Below are positions 1 through 8,339 of a stretch of DNA of 64,000 nt, in pieces. Origin of the DNA: Tardibacter chloracetimidivorans (GTDB taxonomy: Bacteria > Pseudomonadota > Alphaproteobacteria > Sphingomonadales > Sphingomonadaceae); contig NZ_CP018221.1 in the NCBI RefSeq assembly GCF_001890385.1, forward strand, positions 1,413,501-1,477,500, written 5' to 3'. Made by a program: the position numbers and the translations under genes. Within the stretch, counting starts at the first letter, position 1, and each line of letters opens with the position of its first letter. The notes beneath the pieces are model-generated. The model saw nothing but the letters and a program-made list of their open reading frames with translations. It was not told the origin of the DNA and searched no databases.

Positions 1-1513
1 TTTCCAGAGGAGACCCGTTCATCCCGAGCGAAGTCGAGGGACGTGTCTCGACTGCGCTCGACACGAACGGCTCCTTTTCCGCTTCATCCGGCCAGCCAAG
101 CGTGCCGAACGGCCAGAGCGCCGATGAGAACCACGTATCGAGCACGTCGGTGTCGCGCGTCAGCGTCGCATCGGGGCCAGCCTGCGCCCGCGCCTGCTCC
201 TCATTCTCGGCGACGAAGACATTGCCGTCGCCGTCGTACCACGCCGGAATCTGGTGCCCCCACCAAAGCTGACGGCTGACGCACCAGGGCTGGATATTCT
301 CCATCCAGTTGAAATAGGTCTTGGCCCAGGTTTCCGGCACAAAGCGGGTTTCGCCGCTGCGCACCGCCTCGATCGCCGGTTTCGCCAGCGTCGCCGCATC
401 GACATACCATTGGTCGGTCAGCCAGGGCTCGATCACCACGCCGGAGCGATCGCCATAGGGCGTCTGGATGACGCGATCCTCGACCTGTTCCAGCAGGCCC
501 AGCGCCTCCAGCCTTTCGACCACAAGCCTGCGTGCCTCGAAGCGGTCCAGGCCGAGCAGGTCATCGGGAATGCCGCCGCACTGTATCACCCGCGCCTCGG
601 CATCCAGCATGTTGAGCATTTCGGCGGGCCTGAAACCGGCACGCTTGCCCACCTCGAAATCGTTGAAGTCATGCCCCGGGGTGATCTTCACCGCACCCGA
701 GCCAAGCTCCGGATCGGCATGTTCATCGCCGACGATCGGCACCAGCCGGCCGGTGATCGGCAGCTTCACATTCTTGCCGATCCACGCCTTGTAGCGCGGG
801 TCGTCCGGATGAACGGCCACCGCCATGTCCGCCAGCATCGTCTCGGGCCGGGTGGTCGCGACGACGATATGGCCGGAGCCTTCCTCCAACGGATAGCGGA
901 CATGCCAGAAATGCCCCTGCACTTCCTTCGTCTCCACCTCCAGGTCCGAAATCGCGGTGCGGAACTTCGGGTCCCAGTTGACGAGGCGCTTGTCGCGATA
1001 GAGCAGGCCCTGGTTGTAAAGCTCGACGAACACCTTGATGACGGCGGCGGAAAAGCCCTCGTCCATCGTGAAGCGCTCGTTCGCCCAGTCGCACGACGCG
1101 CCCAGGCGGCGGAGCTGCCGGGTGATCTGGCCGCCCGATTGAGCCTTCCATTCCCAGACATGCTCGAGAAAGGCCTCGCGGCCCATCTCCGCGCGCTTCT
1201 GCCCCTGGCTTTCCAGCAGCCGCTCCACCACCATCTGCGTCGCGATACCCGCATGGTCTGTGCCGACGACCCAGAGCGCATCCTTGCCCTTCAGCCGCGC
1301 GTGGCGGATCAAAATGTCCTGCAACGTATTGTCGAGCGCATGGCCGATGTGGAGCGAGCCCGTCACATTGGGCGGCGGAATTACGATGGTGAAAGGCTCC
1401 GCATCGGGCCGTTCGGGCCGGAACGCGCCGGAGCTTTCCCAATGCGGATACCAGCGCGCCTCGATGGCGGCGGGGTTGAAGGTCTTGTCGAGCTGGCCAG
1501 TGGTGTCGGTCAT
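1..1513 (-). CDS. valS: Valyl-tRNA synthetase, C-terminus cut by window edge
   Basis: Cytoplasmic class I aminoacyl-tRNA synthetase that charges tRNA-Val and edits mischarged threonine. The ATG at 1513 opens [21 protein letters not shown], the usual ValS N-terminus. The HIGH-type signature [15 protein letters not shown] follows, then the editing-domain segments [14 protein letters not shown] and [17 protein letters not shown], and [15 protein letters not shown]. The KMSKS loop and anticodon-binding domain lie beyond the left edge. The frame reads through the palindromic repeat at 16-69. About 500 of some 900 residues are present. Identification is secure. Confidence 0.95.
   Translation of the reverse strand, partial: MTDTTGQLDKTFNPAAIEARWYPHWESSGAFRPERPDAEPFTIVIPPPNVTGSLHIGHALDNTLQDILIRHARLKGKDALWVVGTDHAGIATQMVVERLLESQGQKRAEMGREAFLEHVWEWKAQSGGQITRQLRRLGASCDWANERFTMDEGFSAAVIKVFVELYNQGLLYRDKRLVNWDPKFRTAISDLEVETKEVQGHFWHVRYPLEEGSGHIVVATTRPETMLADMAVAVHPDDPRYKAWIGKNVKLPITGRLVPIVGDEHADPELGSGAVKITPGHDFNDFEVGKRAGFRPAEMLNMLDAEARVIQCGGIPDDLLGLDRFEARRLVVERLEALGLLEQVEDRVIQTPYGDRSGVVIEPWLTDQWYVDAATLAKPAIEAVRSGETRFVPETWAKTYFNWMENIQPWCVSRQLWWGHQIPAWYDGDGNVFVAENEEQARAQAGPDATLTRDTDVLDTWFSSALWPFGTLGWPDEAEKEPFVSSAVETRPSTSLGMNGSPLE
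16..69. repeat. Palindromic repeat inserted in frame in valS
   Basis: An imperfect inverted repeat: the left arm at 16-41 and the right arm at 42-69 share the core CGAGCGnAGTCGAG and both outer ends read CGTTC on their own strand. The segment lies inside the valS frame (minus strand) and is read without a stop, adding roughly 18-20 residues including ETRPSTSLG. From general knowledge, repeats of this kind are scattered through sphingomonad genomes, mostly between genes. That it is an insertion is inferred from its palindromic form and its position after the conserved [17 protein letters not shown] block. Confidence 0.7.
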
Positions 1514-1557
1514 GATGCCGCCGCTCTTAGCCGCACCTGTCCGTCGGGGAAAGCCGT

Positions 1558-2166
1558 TCAGTCGGTGCCGGCTTGCAGCGCCTCGATCAGGTCGCCCGGG
1601 GCGGAAGGATCGACGATAATGGTGCCGTCGTCCTGCTTTTCGCCAATACGCCGGGGCGCGGCGCCACTGTTGTCGAACATGTCCACGCGGTCGGCTTGGT
1701 CCAGAAACCATTGCAACTGCTCGAACGATCGCTTCCGCCGTCCAAACACCTTGTCTTCGGGCACGTCATGGCCGCCTTTTGCAACCCTTATGCGGATACG
1801 TTCCATCTGGAGTTCGGCGCTTTTCAGAACCACATAGACCAGCCGCACCGAAAAGCCGAGGTTGCGCGCCTTCTCCACCAGCTTACGGTATTTCGGCGTC
1901 GACAACACCGTCTCCACGCCCACGCTTCGCCGCACGCCGAGCGAGGCATGAAGCCATGCTTCTATTCGCTGGACTGCGGCCAAATTGGCGGCCTGCTGTT
2001 CAAGCCCCTCCATCTCCTTGATTTCGGTGGTGAGAAGATCGGGATTTATGATCCAGATCGACCCATCAAAATCCTGGAGAAATGCGTCGGAATAAACGGT
2101 GCTCTTGCCGCTGCCGTTCGGCCCCGCGAAAATCCAGAGCGTGGGCCGGTCAAAATGGTTCGACAC
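1558..2166 (-). CDS. Zeta-toxin-family P-loop kinase/ATPase
   Basis: A 202-residue single-domain P-loop protein. The Walker A motif GPNGSGKST is at residues 15-23, followed by ETVLSTPKY and [12 protein letters not shown], both typical of the zeta-toxin / COG4185 family. Characterised zeta toxins phosphorylate UDP-N-acetylglucosamine and block cell-wall synthesis; whether this one does is inference. The start is a GTG (2166) sharing one base with the TAG stop of the small upstream gene, so the two are probably translationally coupled like a toxin and antitoxin. Confidence 0.75.
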   Translation of the reverse strand: MSNHFDRPTLWIFAGPNGSGKSTVYSDAFLQDFDGSIWIINPDLLTTEIKEMEGLEQQAANLAAVQRIEAWLHASLGVRRSVGVETVLSTPKYRKLVEKARNLGFSVRLVYVVLKSAELQMERIRIRVAKGGHDVPEDKVFGRRKRSFEQLQWFLDQADRVDMFDNSGAAPRRIGEKQDDGTIIVDPSAPGDLIEALQAGTD

Positions 2167-2375
2167 TATTCCGCAGCGATGGCGAGTTGCTTTTCCTTGC
2201 GCCGCTCACGCGACACATTGGATTTGAAAACCGAAAGAAGGTCGCTGCTGAACGTCTTGCTGTTGACGTCGATCACGCGGACGCGGTGCGCCTTGCCCGA
2301 CGAATCGCGAACCGTGCGCGTCGTCACTTCCGACGAGCCACTGTCCCTGATCTTCGCAATTCGTAACTTGGCCAT
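2166..2375 (-). CDS. Small basic protein, putative partner of the zeta-type toxin
   Basis: A 69-residue protein starting at the ATG at 2375, preceded by an AGGTGA ribosome site (an upstream in-frame ATG at 2408 lacks one). It opens MAKLRIAKIRDSGSSEV and ends in a charged helix-like tail (SRERRKEKQLAIAAE). I recognise no domain. It lies directly upstream of the zeta-type gene with a one-base stop/start overlap, the usual position of an antitoxin. It does not resemble the epsilon antitoxin or the HTH protein PezA. The antitoxin role rests on context only. Confidence 0.6.
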   Translation of the reverse strand: MAKLRIAKIRDSGSSEVTTRTVRDSSGKAHRVRVIDVNSKTFSSDLLSVFKSNVSRERRKEKQLAIAAE

Positions 2376-2426
2376 CCAATTCACCTCTGACGCCAAGATA
2401 ATGGACATGCGCCGGTTAGGGAAGGC

Positions 2427-2975
2427 CTAGCGCCCCTTGCCGGTCAGCCGGGCGATCTCTCGCGAGACGACCTCGTCGACGATATCGGGCAGGTTCCTGT
2501 CCAGCCAGTCCTTCAGCATCGGCCGAAGCATCTCGCGGACCAGCCCCTCCAGCGTTACCGAACCCGATTCCGGACCGGCCATCGCGCTGGACAGCGCCTT
2601 GAGCCGCTCGGCCGTGGCCGAGGCCGTCGCATCGGATACTATTGCCGGGTCCTCCGCCGGGGCTTCGCCTCCGGCCACGTCGGTAAGCTCCAGCACCTCT
2701 TCCTCGGGCGCGCCCGGCTCCGCCGTTTCCTCAGGGACGGGAGGAATGTCGATTTCCTGCCGCGCGGCTTCGAAATGCGCCTCGAAGCTGGCGGTCCCGG
2801 CAGCGTCGGCACCATCGGGCGTGGGAGATTCGGACCCTGAGTCCGGCGCTTCGCTGTTACGGCCGCCTGTCTTGCGCGGCGTCAGACGTCCAGCCGGAGC
2901 GGGATCGTCCGCAATGATCCGGCGGATCGATGCGAGTATCTCCTCCATCGTCGGTTCACCGCGCGAATCCGCCAT
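2427..2975 (-). CDS. popZ: PopZ-like polar organising protein (DUF2497)
   Basis: Start at ATG 2975, preceded by AGGGAG. The N-terminus, MADSRGEPTMEEILASIRRI, is the conserved PopZ/DUF2497 motif. The middle is acidic and Pro/Ala-rich (about residues 35-120, disordered). The C-terminal helix VREMLRPMLKDWLDRNLPDI and VDEVVSREIARL form the oligomerisation region. In Caulobacter, PopZ builds a polar hub that anchors the chromosome origin and signalling proteins. It lies 25 bp after tolC on the same strand and is probably cotranscribed; this neighbourhood is common in alphaproteobacteria. Confidence 0.85.
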   Translation of the reverse strand: MADSRGEPTMEEILASIRRIIADDPAPAGRLTPRKTGGRNSEAPDSGSESPTPDGADAAGTASFEAHFEAARQEIDIPPVPEETAEPGAPEEEVLELTDVAGGEAPAEDPAIVSDATASATAERLKALSSAMAGPESGSVTLEGLVREMLRPMLKDWLDRNLPDIVDEVVSREIARLTGKGR

Positions 2976-3000
2976 AACGCTCCCTCTTCCGGCCCAGATC

Positions 3001-4440
3001 CTATTCAGCGGTCGGGCCAACCGTCCTCGTCGCCTGCGGCTTCGGGGGCTCGCCCGTCCGCCAATCGGAAATGCTGTTTCTCACCCGACGGTAGTTGGCG
3101 TCGGGATCATAAAGCGCCCCGCCTTCCAACCCCAGGTCCCGCGCCTCCGCCTTTCCGATCGCCGCGAGCAAGGCAAAACCCGCCACATATTCATCGCGCT
3201 TTGCGGTCACCAAGGCAACCTGGCTGTTGAGCAGTTCCTGCTCGGCGTTGAGCACGTCCAGAACGTCCCGCGTGCCCACGGAATTTTCCGCCCGCACGCC
3301 TTCCAGCGCCAGCGTGTTCGCCGAAACGGCGGCCTCGGACGATTCCTTCACCGCGCGCGCGGTCTGCAGATTGGCGAAGGAGGCGCGGGCCTGATTGACC
3401 ACGAACCGCTCGGTCAGCACCATATTTTCCAGCGCCTGCGACTGTTGCGCCTGGGCCTGGCGGACGCGCGACGCCACGGCCCCGCCCTGGTAAAGCGGAA
3501 TGCGCGCCGTCAGCCCGGCCCGGCTGCTCTTCTGCACATTGTCGACGGGCGCGCCGGGCAGGCCCACCGCATCGTCCAACGTGTTGAGATAATTGTCATA
3601 GCTGGCGCCCACTGTGCCGGACACCGTGGGCAGCCGATCGGCCTTGGACGTGTGCACCGTATAGAAGGCCGCGCGTTCGGTCGCCTTCGCCGCAAGAATG
3701 TCCGGGTTGTTTTCAAGCGCGACATCGACGGCCTGGGTGGCCGTGGGCGGCAGGGCCGGCAGCGGCGGCGGTGGCTCCAGCTCCTGCGGAAGCGTCCCGA
3801 CGACGCGCAGATAATTCTCGCGCGCGACGATCAAATCGCCCTGCGCCGCGGTTAGCGAGCTTTGCGCGCCCGCTAGCCGCGCTTCGGACTGGGCCACATC
3901 GGTGCGGGTGAGATCGCCCACCTCGAACCGGTCCCGCGTCGCCTGAAGGTTGGTGCCGAGCACCTTCACCTGATTTTCGTTCAGCTCGACGACCTGTTCC
4001 GCCCTTATGACTTCCAGATAGGCCGAGACGACGTCGACGAAGGTTTCCGCCTCGATCGCGCGCAGGTCCGCCCGCCCGGCCTCGACGCGGCTTTCAGCGG
4101 AACGGATTGCCGATCCCACGCGACCGCCCTGAAAAAGCGGAATGTCGATGTCGCCGTTCACCGTCAGCGACCGGCCGCCGGAATCGAGCCGCCCCAGTCC
4201 CCGGAAGCTTTGCGTCAGGCCCGTCGTCACCGAAAAGGTGGGCCGGCCCAGCGCCTTGGCCTGCGGGACGCCCTCGTCCAGCGCCCTCAGCCCCGCGCGC
4301 GCGCCGGTAAGCGACGGATTGCTGCGATAGGCCTGGTCCAGCGCCTCCCTGAGGGTGTCGGCTGACGCGGCCGGGGTGAATGCAGCTGCCAGCAGGGCCG
4401 CACCGGCGAGCATTTTCAGTTTCGTTCGCATGCGCTGCAT
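3001..4440 (-). CDS. tolC: TolC-family outer membrane efflux/secretion protein
   Basis: A 479-residue protein with a cleavable signal peptide (about residues 1-27, ending AASA). It carries two repeats of the outer membrane efflux domain; DIPLFQGGRVGSAIRSAES in the first is mirrored by RIPLYQGGAVASRVRQAQA in the second. There is no lipobox cysteine, so it resembles TolC of type I secretion more than NodT/OprM lipoproteins. TolC trimers form the outer membrane channel for tripartite pumps and type I exporters. It starts 3 bp after the methyltransferase gene and runs towards popZ. Confidence 0.88.
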   Translation of the reverse strand: MQRMRTKLKMLAGAALLAAAFTPAASADTLREALDQAYRSNPSLTGARAGLRALDEGVPQAKALGRPTFSVTTGLTQSFRGLGRLDSGGRSLTVNGDIDIPLFQGGRVGSAIRSAESRVEAGRADLRAIEAETFVDVVSAYLEVIRAEQVVELNENQVKVLGTNLQATRDRFEVGDLTRTDVAQSEARLAGAQSSLTAAQGDLIVARENYLRVVGTLPQELEPPPPLPALPPTATQAVDVALENNPDILAAKATERAAFYTVHTSKADRLPTVSGTVGASYDNYLNTLDDAVGLPGAPVDNVQKSSRAGLTARIPLYQGGAVASRVRQAQAQQSQALENMVLTERFVVNQARASFANLQTARAVKESSEAAVSANTLALEGVRAENSVGTRDVLDVLNAEQELLNSQVALVTAKRDEYVAGFALLAAIGKAEARDLGLEGGALYDPDANYRRVRNSISDWRTGEPPKPQATRTVGPTAE

Positions 4441-4443
4441 GGC

Positions 4444-5097
4444 TCAGAACTGGAAGGCCCGGGCGCGGGCAAAGCCGGGCAACCGTTCGGCCGCCGGCGC
4501 ATCCGCGAACTCCGTCAAGCCGAAGGCGTCGCCCGAACGCACGCCAACGGCGGCGCGTCCGACACCCATCGCGTCGATATGGACCGTCGCCAGCTTTCCG
4601 CCCTCGCGCAGCTGCCTGACGATCGCTTGCGGGATTTCCTCGACCGCTCCGTCGATGAGGATGAAGTCGAACGGCGCATGTTTCTTGACGCCGCCCTCAA
4701 GCTCACCCTCTACAACCTGCGCGCTCTTCCCCAGCAGCGCGCGCGCACGCGAAGCGAGATCGGCATCTGATTCCAGCATCGTCACATCCAGCCCCATGGC
4801 CGCGAGAACCGCTGCCGAATAGCCGGTTGTCCCGCCGATCACTAGCGCCTTCCCGCCTCCGGAAAGCCCGGCCTTTTCCAGCAGCTTGCCAAGCACGTCC
4901 GGCGGCAGCAGCGCCCTGCCCTTGCCCGCCGACGTCGTCCGGTCGGCATAGGCGACGGGCCGGCAACCGGGATCGACGAAATCCTCCCGCGCGACTGAAT
5001 CGATGGCGGAAAGGACCTCGGGCGCGTTCACTCCCGACGTGCGAAGCTGGCTCACGATCATAGCCGCCCGCATCGCTTCAAAGCTCGGATTGTCCAC
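4444..5097 (-). CDS. Protein-L-isoaspartate O-methyltransferase-like protein
   Basis: A 217-residue cytosolic SAM-dependent methyltransferase of the PCMT family. Residues 6-45 (FEAMRAAMIVSQLRTSGV, then REDFVDPGCRPVAYAD) match the family N-terminal lid. The SAM-binding glycine loop is altered to VIGGTTGYSAAVLAAMG, and a FDFILIDGAVEEIP segment follows. True Pcm enzymes repair isoaspartate in damaged proteins; the altered glycine loop and short length place this in the Pcm-like group often found beside tolC in sphingomonads, so its substrate is uncertain. It is the first gene of a pcm-tolC-popZ unit. Confidence 0.8.
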   Translation of the reverse strand: MDNPSFEAMRAAMIVSQLRTSGVNAPEVLSAIDSVAREDFVDPGCRPVAYADRTTSAGKGRALLPPDVLGKLLEKAGLSGGGKALVIGGTTGYSAAVLAAMGLDVTMLESDADLASRARALLGKSAQVVEGELEGGVKKHAPFDFILIDGAVEEIPQAIVRQLREGGKLATVHIDAMGVGRAAVGVRSGDAFGLTEFADAPAAERLPGFARARAFQF

Positions 5098-5303
5098 AAC
5101 AACACTTTCTGGCCGCGACCACTGACGAGGAACGCGCCGTGCGGCGCTGAACAGCCGCCCGCCACGTCCGCACCGGCTTTATCGTCCAAACTTGCGGTTG
5201 ACCAGAGACTTGCAAGGCCGCACGGGCTCGCCACCGAACTCCTCATCGCCCAGGTCGGATGATGCGTCATTTACACCACAAGCTCTTGCCATAAGATGTT
5301 GTG
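5098..5303. promoter_or_regulatory. Divergent intergenic region
   Basis: This 206-bp spacer separates the minus-strand pcm-tolC-popZ unit from the plus-strand lysR-fds unit and must hold both promoters. I found no clear -35/-10 pair. An AT-richer patch at about 5268-5300 precedes the LysR start. Confidence 0.4.
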
Positions 5304-6206
5304 ATGCAGACACGCCTCGTCGAATATTTCCTGTCCCTAGAACGCGAAGGTCATTTCGCGCGGGCCGCGGCGCGCTGCAACGTGTCGCAACCCACGCTTT
5401 CGGCAGGCATCGCCACGCTGGAGGCGCAGCTTGGCAAGCGGCTGATCCGGCGCGACCCCAAATATGCCGGGCTGACGGACGAGGGCGTGGCGATACTGCC
5501 CTGGGCGCGGCAGCTGATCGCTGCGGCCGAGGCGCTGGGGCAGGCCGCCGAAACCGCGCGCGGGCCGTTGAAGGGCGAACTGCGGCTGGGAGCGATCCCC
5601 GCCGCCATGCCCGTGATCGGCCGTCTTGCCGAAGCGATGCTGGCGCGCCATGCGGGACTGAACGTCTCGGTGCGCGCGCTGACCTCTCGCCAGATCGAAC
5701 GCGAACTCGCGGCATTCGAGCTGGACGCCGGCCTCACCTATCTGGACTTCGAGCCGCCCGCCCACGCCTTGTCCGTTCCCTTATATGTAGAGCGCTCCAT
5801 GCTGATAAGCGCGGTGGACGGCGTCCCCATACCGGAGCTGCTCGACTGGGCCGATCTTGCCCGGTTGCCGCTTTGCCTGCTGCATCAGGGGATGCAGAAC
5901 CGCCGTATCCTCGATGCACGGCTGGCCGAGCGCGGGCTGGCGCTCCGGCCGCGCGTCACGGCCGACAGCTATCTCGCCCTGCTCGGGCTGGTGCAGCAGG
6001 GGCGTCTCTGCTCGATCATACCCGACAGCCATGCGACCCTGCTGAACGGCCTCAGCTGGGCAGCGACCCGATCCCTGCCCGAAATGGGAGAAGGAAGCCG
6101 CGTGGGCATCATCGTGTCCGACAGCACACCCATGGGTCCGCTGGCGCAGGCGGTGCTTGGCGTCGCGCGCGAACTGCGCCTGCCGCCCGGCTTTTGCGCT
6201 GCCTGA
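5304..6206 (+). CDS. LysR-family regulator of the formate dehydrogenase operon
   Basis: About 300 residues, with an N-terminal winged helix-turn-helix (FARAAARCNVSQPTLSAGIA at about 19-38) and a periplasmic-binding-like effector domain from about residue 90. A GTG at 5301 directly precedes the ATG at 5304, and either could start it. It lies on the same strand 98 bp upstream of fdsG, where FdsR-type regulators of fds operons sit, so control of formate dehydrogenase, perhaps in response to formate, is the likely role. A LysR-type palindrome overlaps its stop codon. Confidence 0.85.
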   Translation: MQTRLVEYFLSLEREGHFARAAARCNVSQPTLSAGIATLEAQLGKRLIRRDPKYAGLTDEGVAILPWARQLIAAAEALGQAAETARGPLKGELRLGAIPAAMPVIGRLAEAMLARHAGLNVSVRALTSRQIERELAAFELDAGLTYLDFEPPAHALSVPLYVERSMLISAVDGVPIPELLDWADLARLPLCLLHQGMQNRRILDARLAERGLALRPRVTADSYLALLGLVQQGRLCSIIPDSHATLLNGLSWAATRSLPEMGEGSRVGIIVSDSTPMGPLAQAVLGVARELRLPPGFCAA

Positions 6207-6222
6207 TAGATTTTCTCTATCA
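6204..6222 (+). promoter_or_regulatory. LysR-type operator candidate upstream of fdsG
   Basis: The perfect inverted repeat TGATAGA-TTTTC-TCTATCA contains ATAG-N7-CTAT, which fits the T-N11-A consensus of LysR-type regulators. It overlaps the TGA stop of the lysR gene and lies about 80 bp upstream of the fdsG start, a reasonable activator position. Binding is inferred from sequence only. Confidence 0.55.
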
Positions 6223-6303
6223 AGCATTGCCAGCTTCGATTTGACCGCAAGAGCACACGCCTGCACCATGTTTCGCTGACATTGGCCGACGATGGCGGGT
6301 TGA

Positions 6304-6756
6304 ATGCACGAGTTTATCAGCACCTGGGTTGCGCGCCATGGCGCCACGCGCGACAAACTGCTGCCCCTTCTTCATGCGCTGCAGGAGGAAGTCGGCCATG
6401 TCGATGACACCCTTGTTCCGGCAATCGCCGAAAGCCTCAATCTATCGCGTGCGGATGTGCACGGGGTCATCACCTTCTATCATGATTTCCGCCGCCAACC
6501 GGCAGGCCGCCATGTCGTGAAGCTGTGCCGCGCGGAAAGCTGTCAGGCGCGCGGCGGCGCTGCGATGGAGGAAGCGGCGGCTGAACGGCTGGGGGTTCGA
6601 ATGGGCGAGACGCGCGGTGACGGACAGATCAGCCTTGAGCCCGTCTATTGCCTGGGCCTCTGCGCGATCGGTCCCAATGCGCTTGTCGACGGCCGCCCTG
6701 TCGCGCGGATTGACGACGCGGCGCTGGAGCGCATCGCATCGCAGGTGGCGGCATGA
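6304..6756 (+). CDS. fdsG: NAD-dependent formate dehydrogenase gamma subunit
   Basis: A 150-residue NuoE-like thioredoxin-fold [2Fe-2S] protein. The four cluster cysteines occur as CRAESC and CLGLC, spaced as in NuoE/HoxE/FdsG. The N-terminal helical part contains VHGVITFYHDF, typical of the family. It passes electrons within the cytoplasmic FdsABG complex that oxidises formate to CO2 and reduces NAD+. It is the first structural gene of the operon, and its stop overlaps the fdsB start (ATGA). Confidence 0.93.
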   Translation: MHEFISTWVARHGATRDKLLPLLHALQEEVGHVDDTLVPAIAESLNLSRADVHGVITFYHDFRRQPAGRHVVKLCRAESCQARGGAAMEEAAAERLGVRMGETRGDGQISLEPVYCLGLCAIGPNALVDGRPVARIDDAALERIASQVAA

Positions 6757-8339
6757 CGCGCGTGTTTGTCAGCCGCGACATGGCCTCGGTCGCACTTGGA
6801 GCCGATGCGCTTGCGCGGGCCTTGTCCGACATGGGATGCGAGGTTGTGCGCACCGGGTCGCGCGGCTTGTTTTCCGTAGAACCGCTCGTTGAGGTGGAGT
6901 CCGAGGACGGCCGCATCGGCTATGGTCCGGTTCAGCCGGAAGACGTGGCCGCGGTGCTGGACGGCACGCACCCGAACCGGCTGGGGCGGGTCGAGGCACT
7001 GCCCTTCTTTGCCGGGCAGCAACGGTTCACCTTCGCGCGTTGCGGAATCGTCGATCCGCTGAGCATGGCGGACTATGCCGCGCATGACGGCTGGAAGGGA
7101 CTGGAGGCGGCGCGCGCGCAATCGCCGCAGCAGGTCGTCGACGCGGTCAAGGCGAGCGGGCTGCGCGGGCGCGGCGGCGCAGGCTTTCCGACCGGGATCA
7201 AGTGGCAGACCGTGCTCGATGCGCCGGGCAGCCCCAAATATATCGTCTGCAATGCCGATGAGGGCGACAGCGGCACCTTTGCGGATCGCATGCTGATGGA
7301 GGGCGATCCTTTCTGCCTGATCGAGGGGATGGCGATCGCGGCCCATGCCGTCGGCGCGACGCATGGCTATATCTACATCCGCAGCGAATATCCCTTTGCG
7401 ATAGATACGATGCGAGAAGCCATCGGGCTGTCGGCCGAGCGCATCGTGCCCTTCACGCTGGAGGTGCGCGTCGGCGCGGGCGCTTATGTCTGCGGAGAGG
7501 AAACCGCGCTGCTCGACAGCATCGAGGGCAAACGCGGACAGGTGCGCGCCAAGCCGCCGCTTCCCGCATTGCAGGGACTGTTCGGCAAGCCGACCGTCAT
7601 CAACAATGTGCTGAGCCTCGCGGCCGTGCCCTTCATCCTTGCCGAGGGGGCGGATGCCTATGCCGCCGTCGGCTTCGGGCGTTCCCGCGGCACCATGCCG
7701 GTGCAGCTTGCGGGCAATGTAAAGCACGGCGGCCTTTATGAGATCGGCTTCGGCATTACGCTTGGCGCACTGGTGAACGACATCGGCGGCGGTGCGGCGA
7801 GCGGCCGCCCGGTGCGCGCGGTCCAGGTCGGCGGGCCGCTGGGCGCATATTTCCCGCCCTCCATGTTCCATCTGCCGTTCGATTATGAGGCCTTCGCGCA
7901 GGCGGGCGGGCTGATCGGCCATGCCGGGATCACCGTGTTCGACGACAGCGTCGACATGGCGCAGATGGCGCGCTTCGCCATGGAGTTCTGCGCGGTCGAA
8001 AGCTGCGGCAAATGCACGCCATGCCGTATCGGATCGACACGCGGCGTGGAGATCATGGACCGGATCGTGGCAGCGCGCCACGTCACGCCCGTCGGGATGG
8101 AGCAGGCCGGCTCCGGATATCTGGGCGAGGCGCTCTATTCCCGCGCGCCATCGCGCATCGATATCTCGATCGAGGGGCAGACGGCGCTGTTGCGCGACCT
8201 TTGCGATACGATGAAACACGGCTCGCTGTGCGCTTTGGGCGGCTTCACGCCCTATCCGGTGCTGAGCGCGCTCGACCATTTTCCCGAGGATTTCGGTGCG
8301 CCGGCGCCGGTCAGACAAGCGGCGGAGCAGGACGCATGA
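6753..8339 (+). CDS. fdsB: NAD-dependent formate dehydrogenase beta subunit (diaphorase)
   Basis: A 528-residue NuoF-like flavoprotein. An N-terminal thioredoxin-like extension (residues 1-130) precedes the NADH/FMN module with LRGRGGAGFPTGIKW and NADEGDSGTFADR, then GAGAYVCGEETALLDSIEG. The [4Fe-4S] site is ESCGKCTPCRIG near residue 415. It takes electrons from FdsA through the clusters and reduces NAD+. It overlaps fdsG and fdsA by ATGA junctions, consistent with stoichiometric translation. Confidence 0.95.
   Translation: MTRVFVSRDMASVALGADALARALSDMGCEVVRTGSRGLFSVEPLVEVESEDGRIGYGPVQPEDVAAVLDGTHPNRLGRVEALPFFAGQQRFTFARCGIVDPLSMADYAAHDGWKGLEAARAQSPQQVVDAVKASGLRGRGGAGFPTGIKWQTVLDAPGSPKYIVCNADEGDSGTFADRMLMEGDPFCLIEGMAIAAHAVGATHGYIYIRSEYPFAIDTMREAIGLSAERIVPFTLEVRVGAGAYVCGEETALLDSIEGKRGQVRAKPPLPALQGLFGKPTVINNVLSLAAVPFILAEGADAYAAVGFGRSRGTMPVQLAGNVKHGGLYEIGFGITLGALVNDIGGGAASGRPVRAVQVGGPLGAYFPPSMFHLPFDYEAFAQAGGLIGHAGITVFDDSVDMAQMARFAMEFCAVESCGKCTPCRIGSTRGVEIMDRIVAARHVTPVGMEQAGSGYLGEALYSRAPSRIDISIEGQTALLRDLCDTMKHGSLCALGGFTPYPVLSALDHFPEDFGAPAPVRQAAEQDA

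Noticed and set aside
254-1837. Long plus-strand open frame of 527 codons opposite valS
   Set aside because: It is antisense to a conserved synthetase, has no recognisable domain, and is the usual high-GC shadow of the minus-strand codon pattern.
8012-8335. Upstream in-frame extension of fdsA by 108 codons
   Set aside because: The extension lies inside fdsB and precedes the conserved FdsA N-terminus; the ATGA junction at 8336 is the better start.
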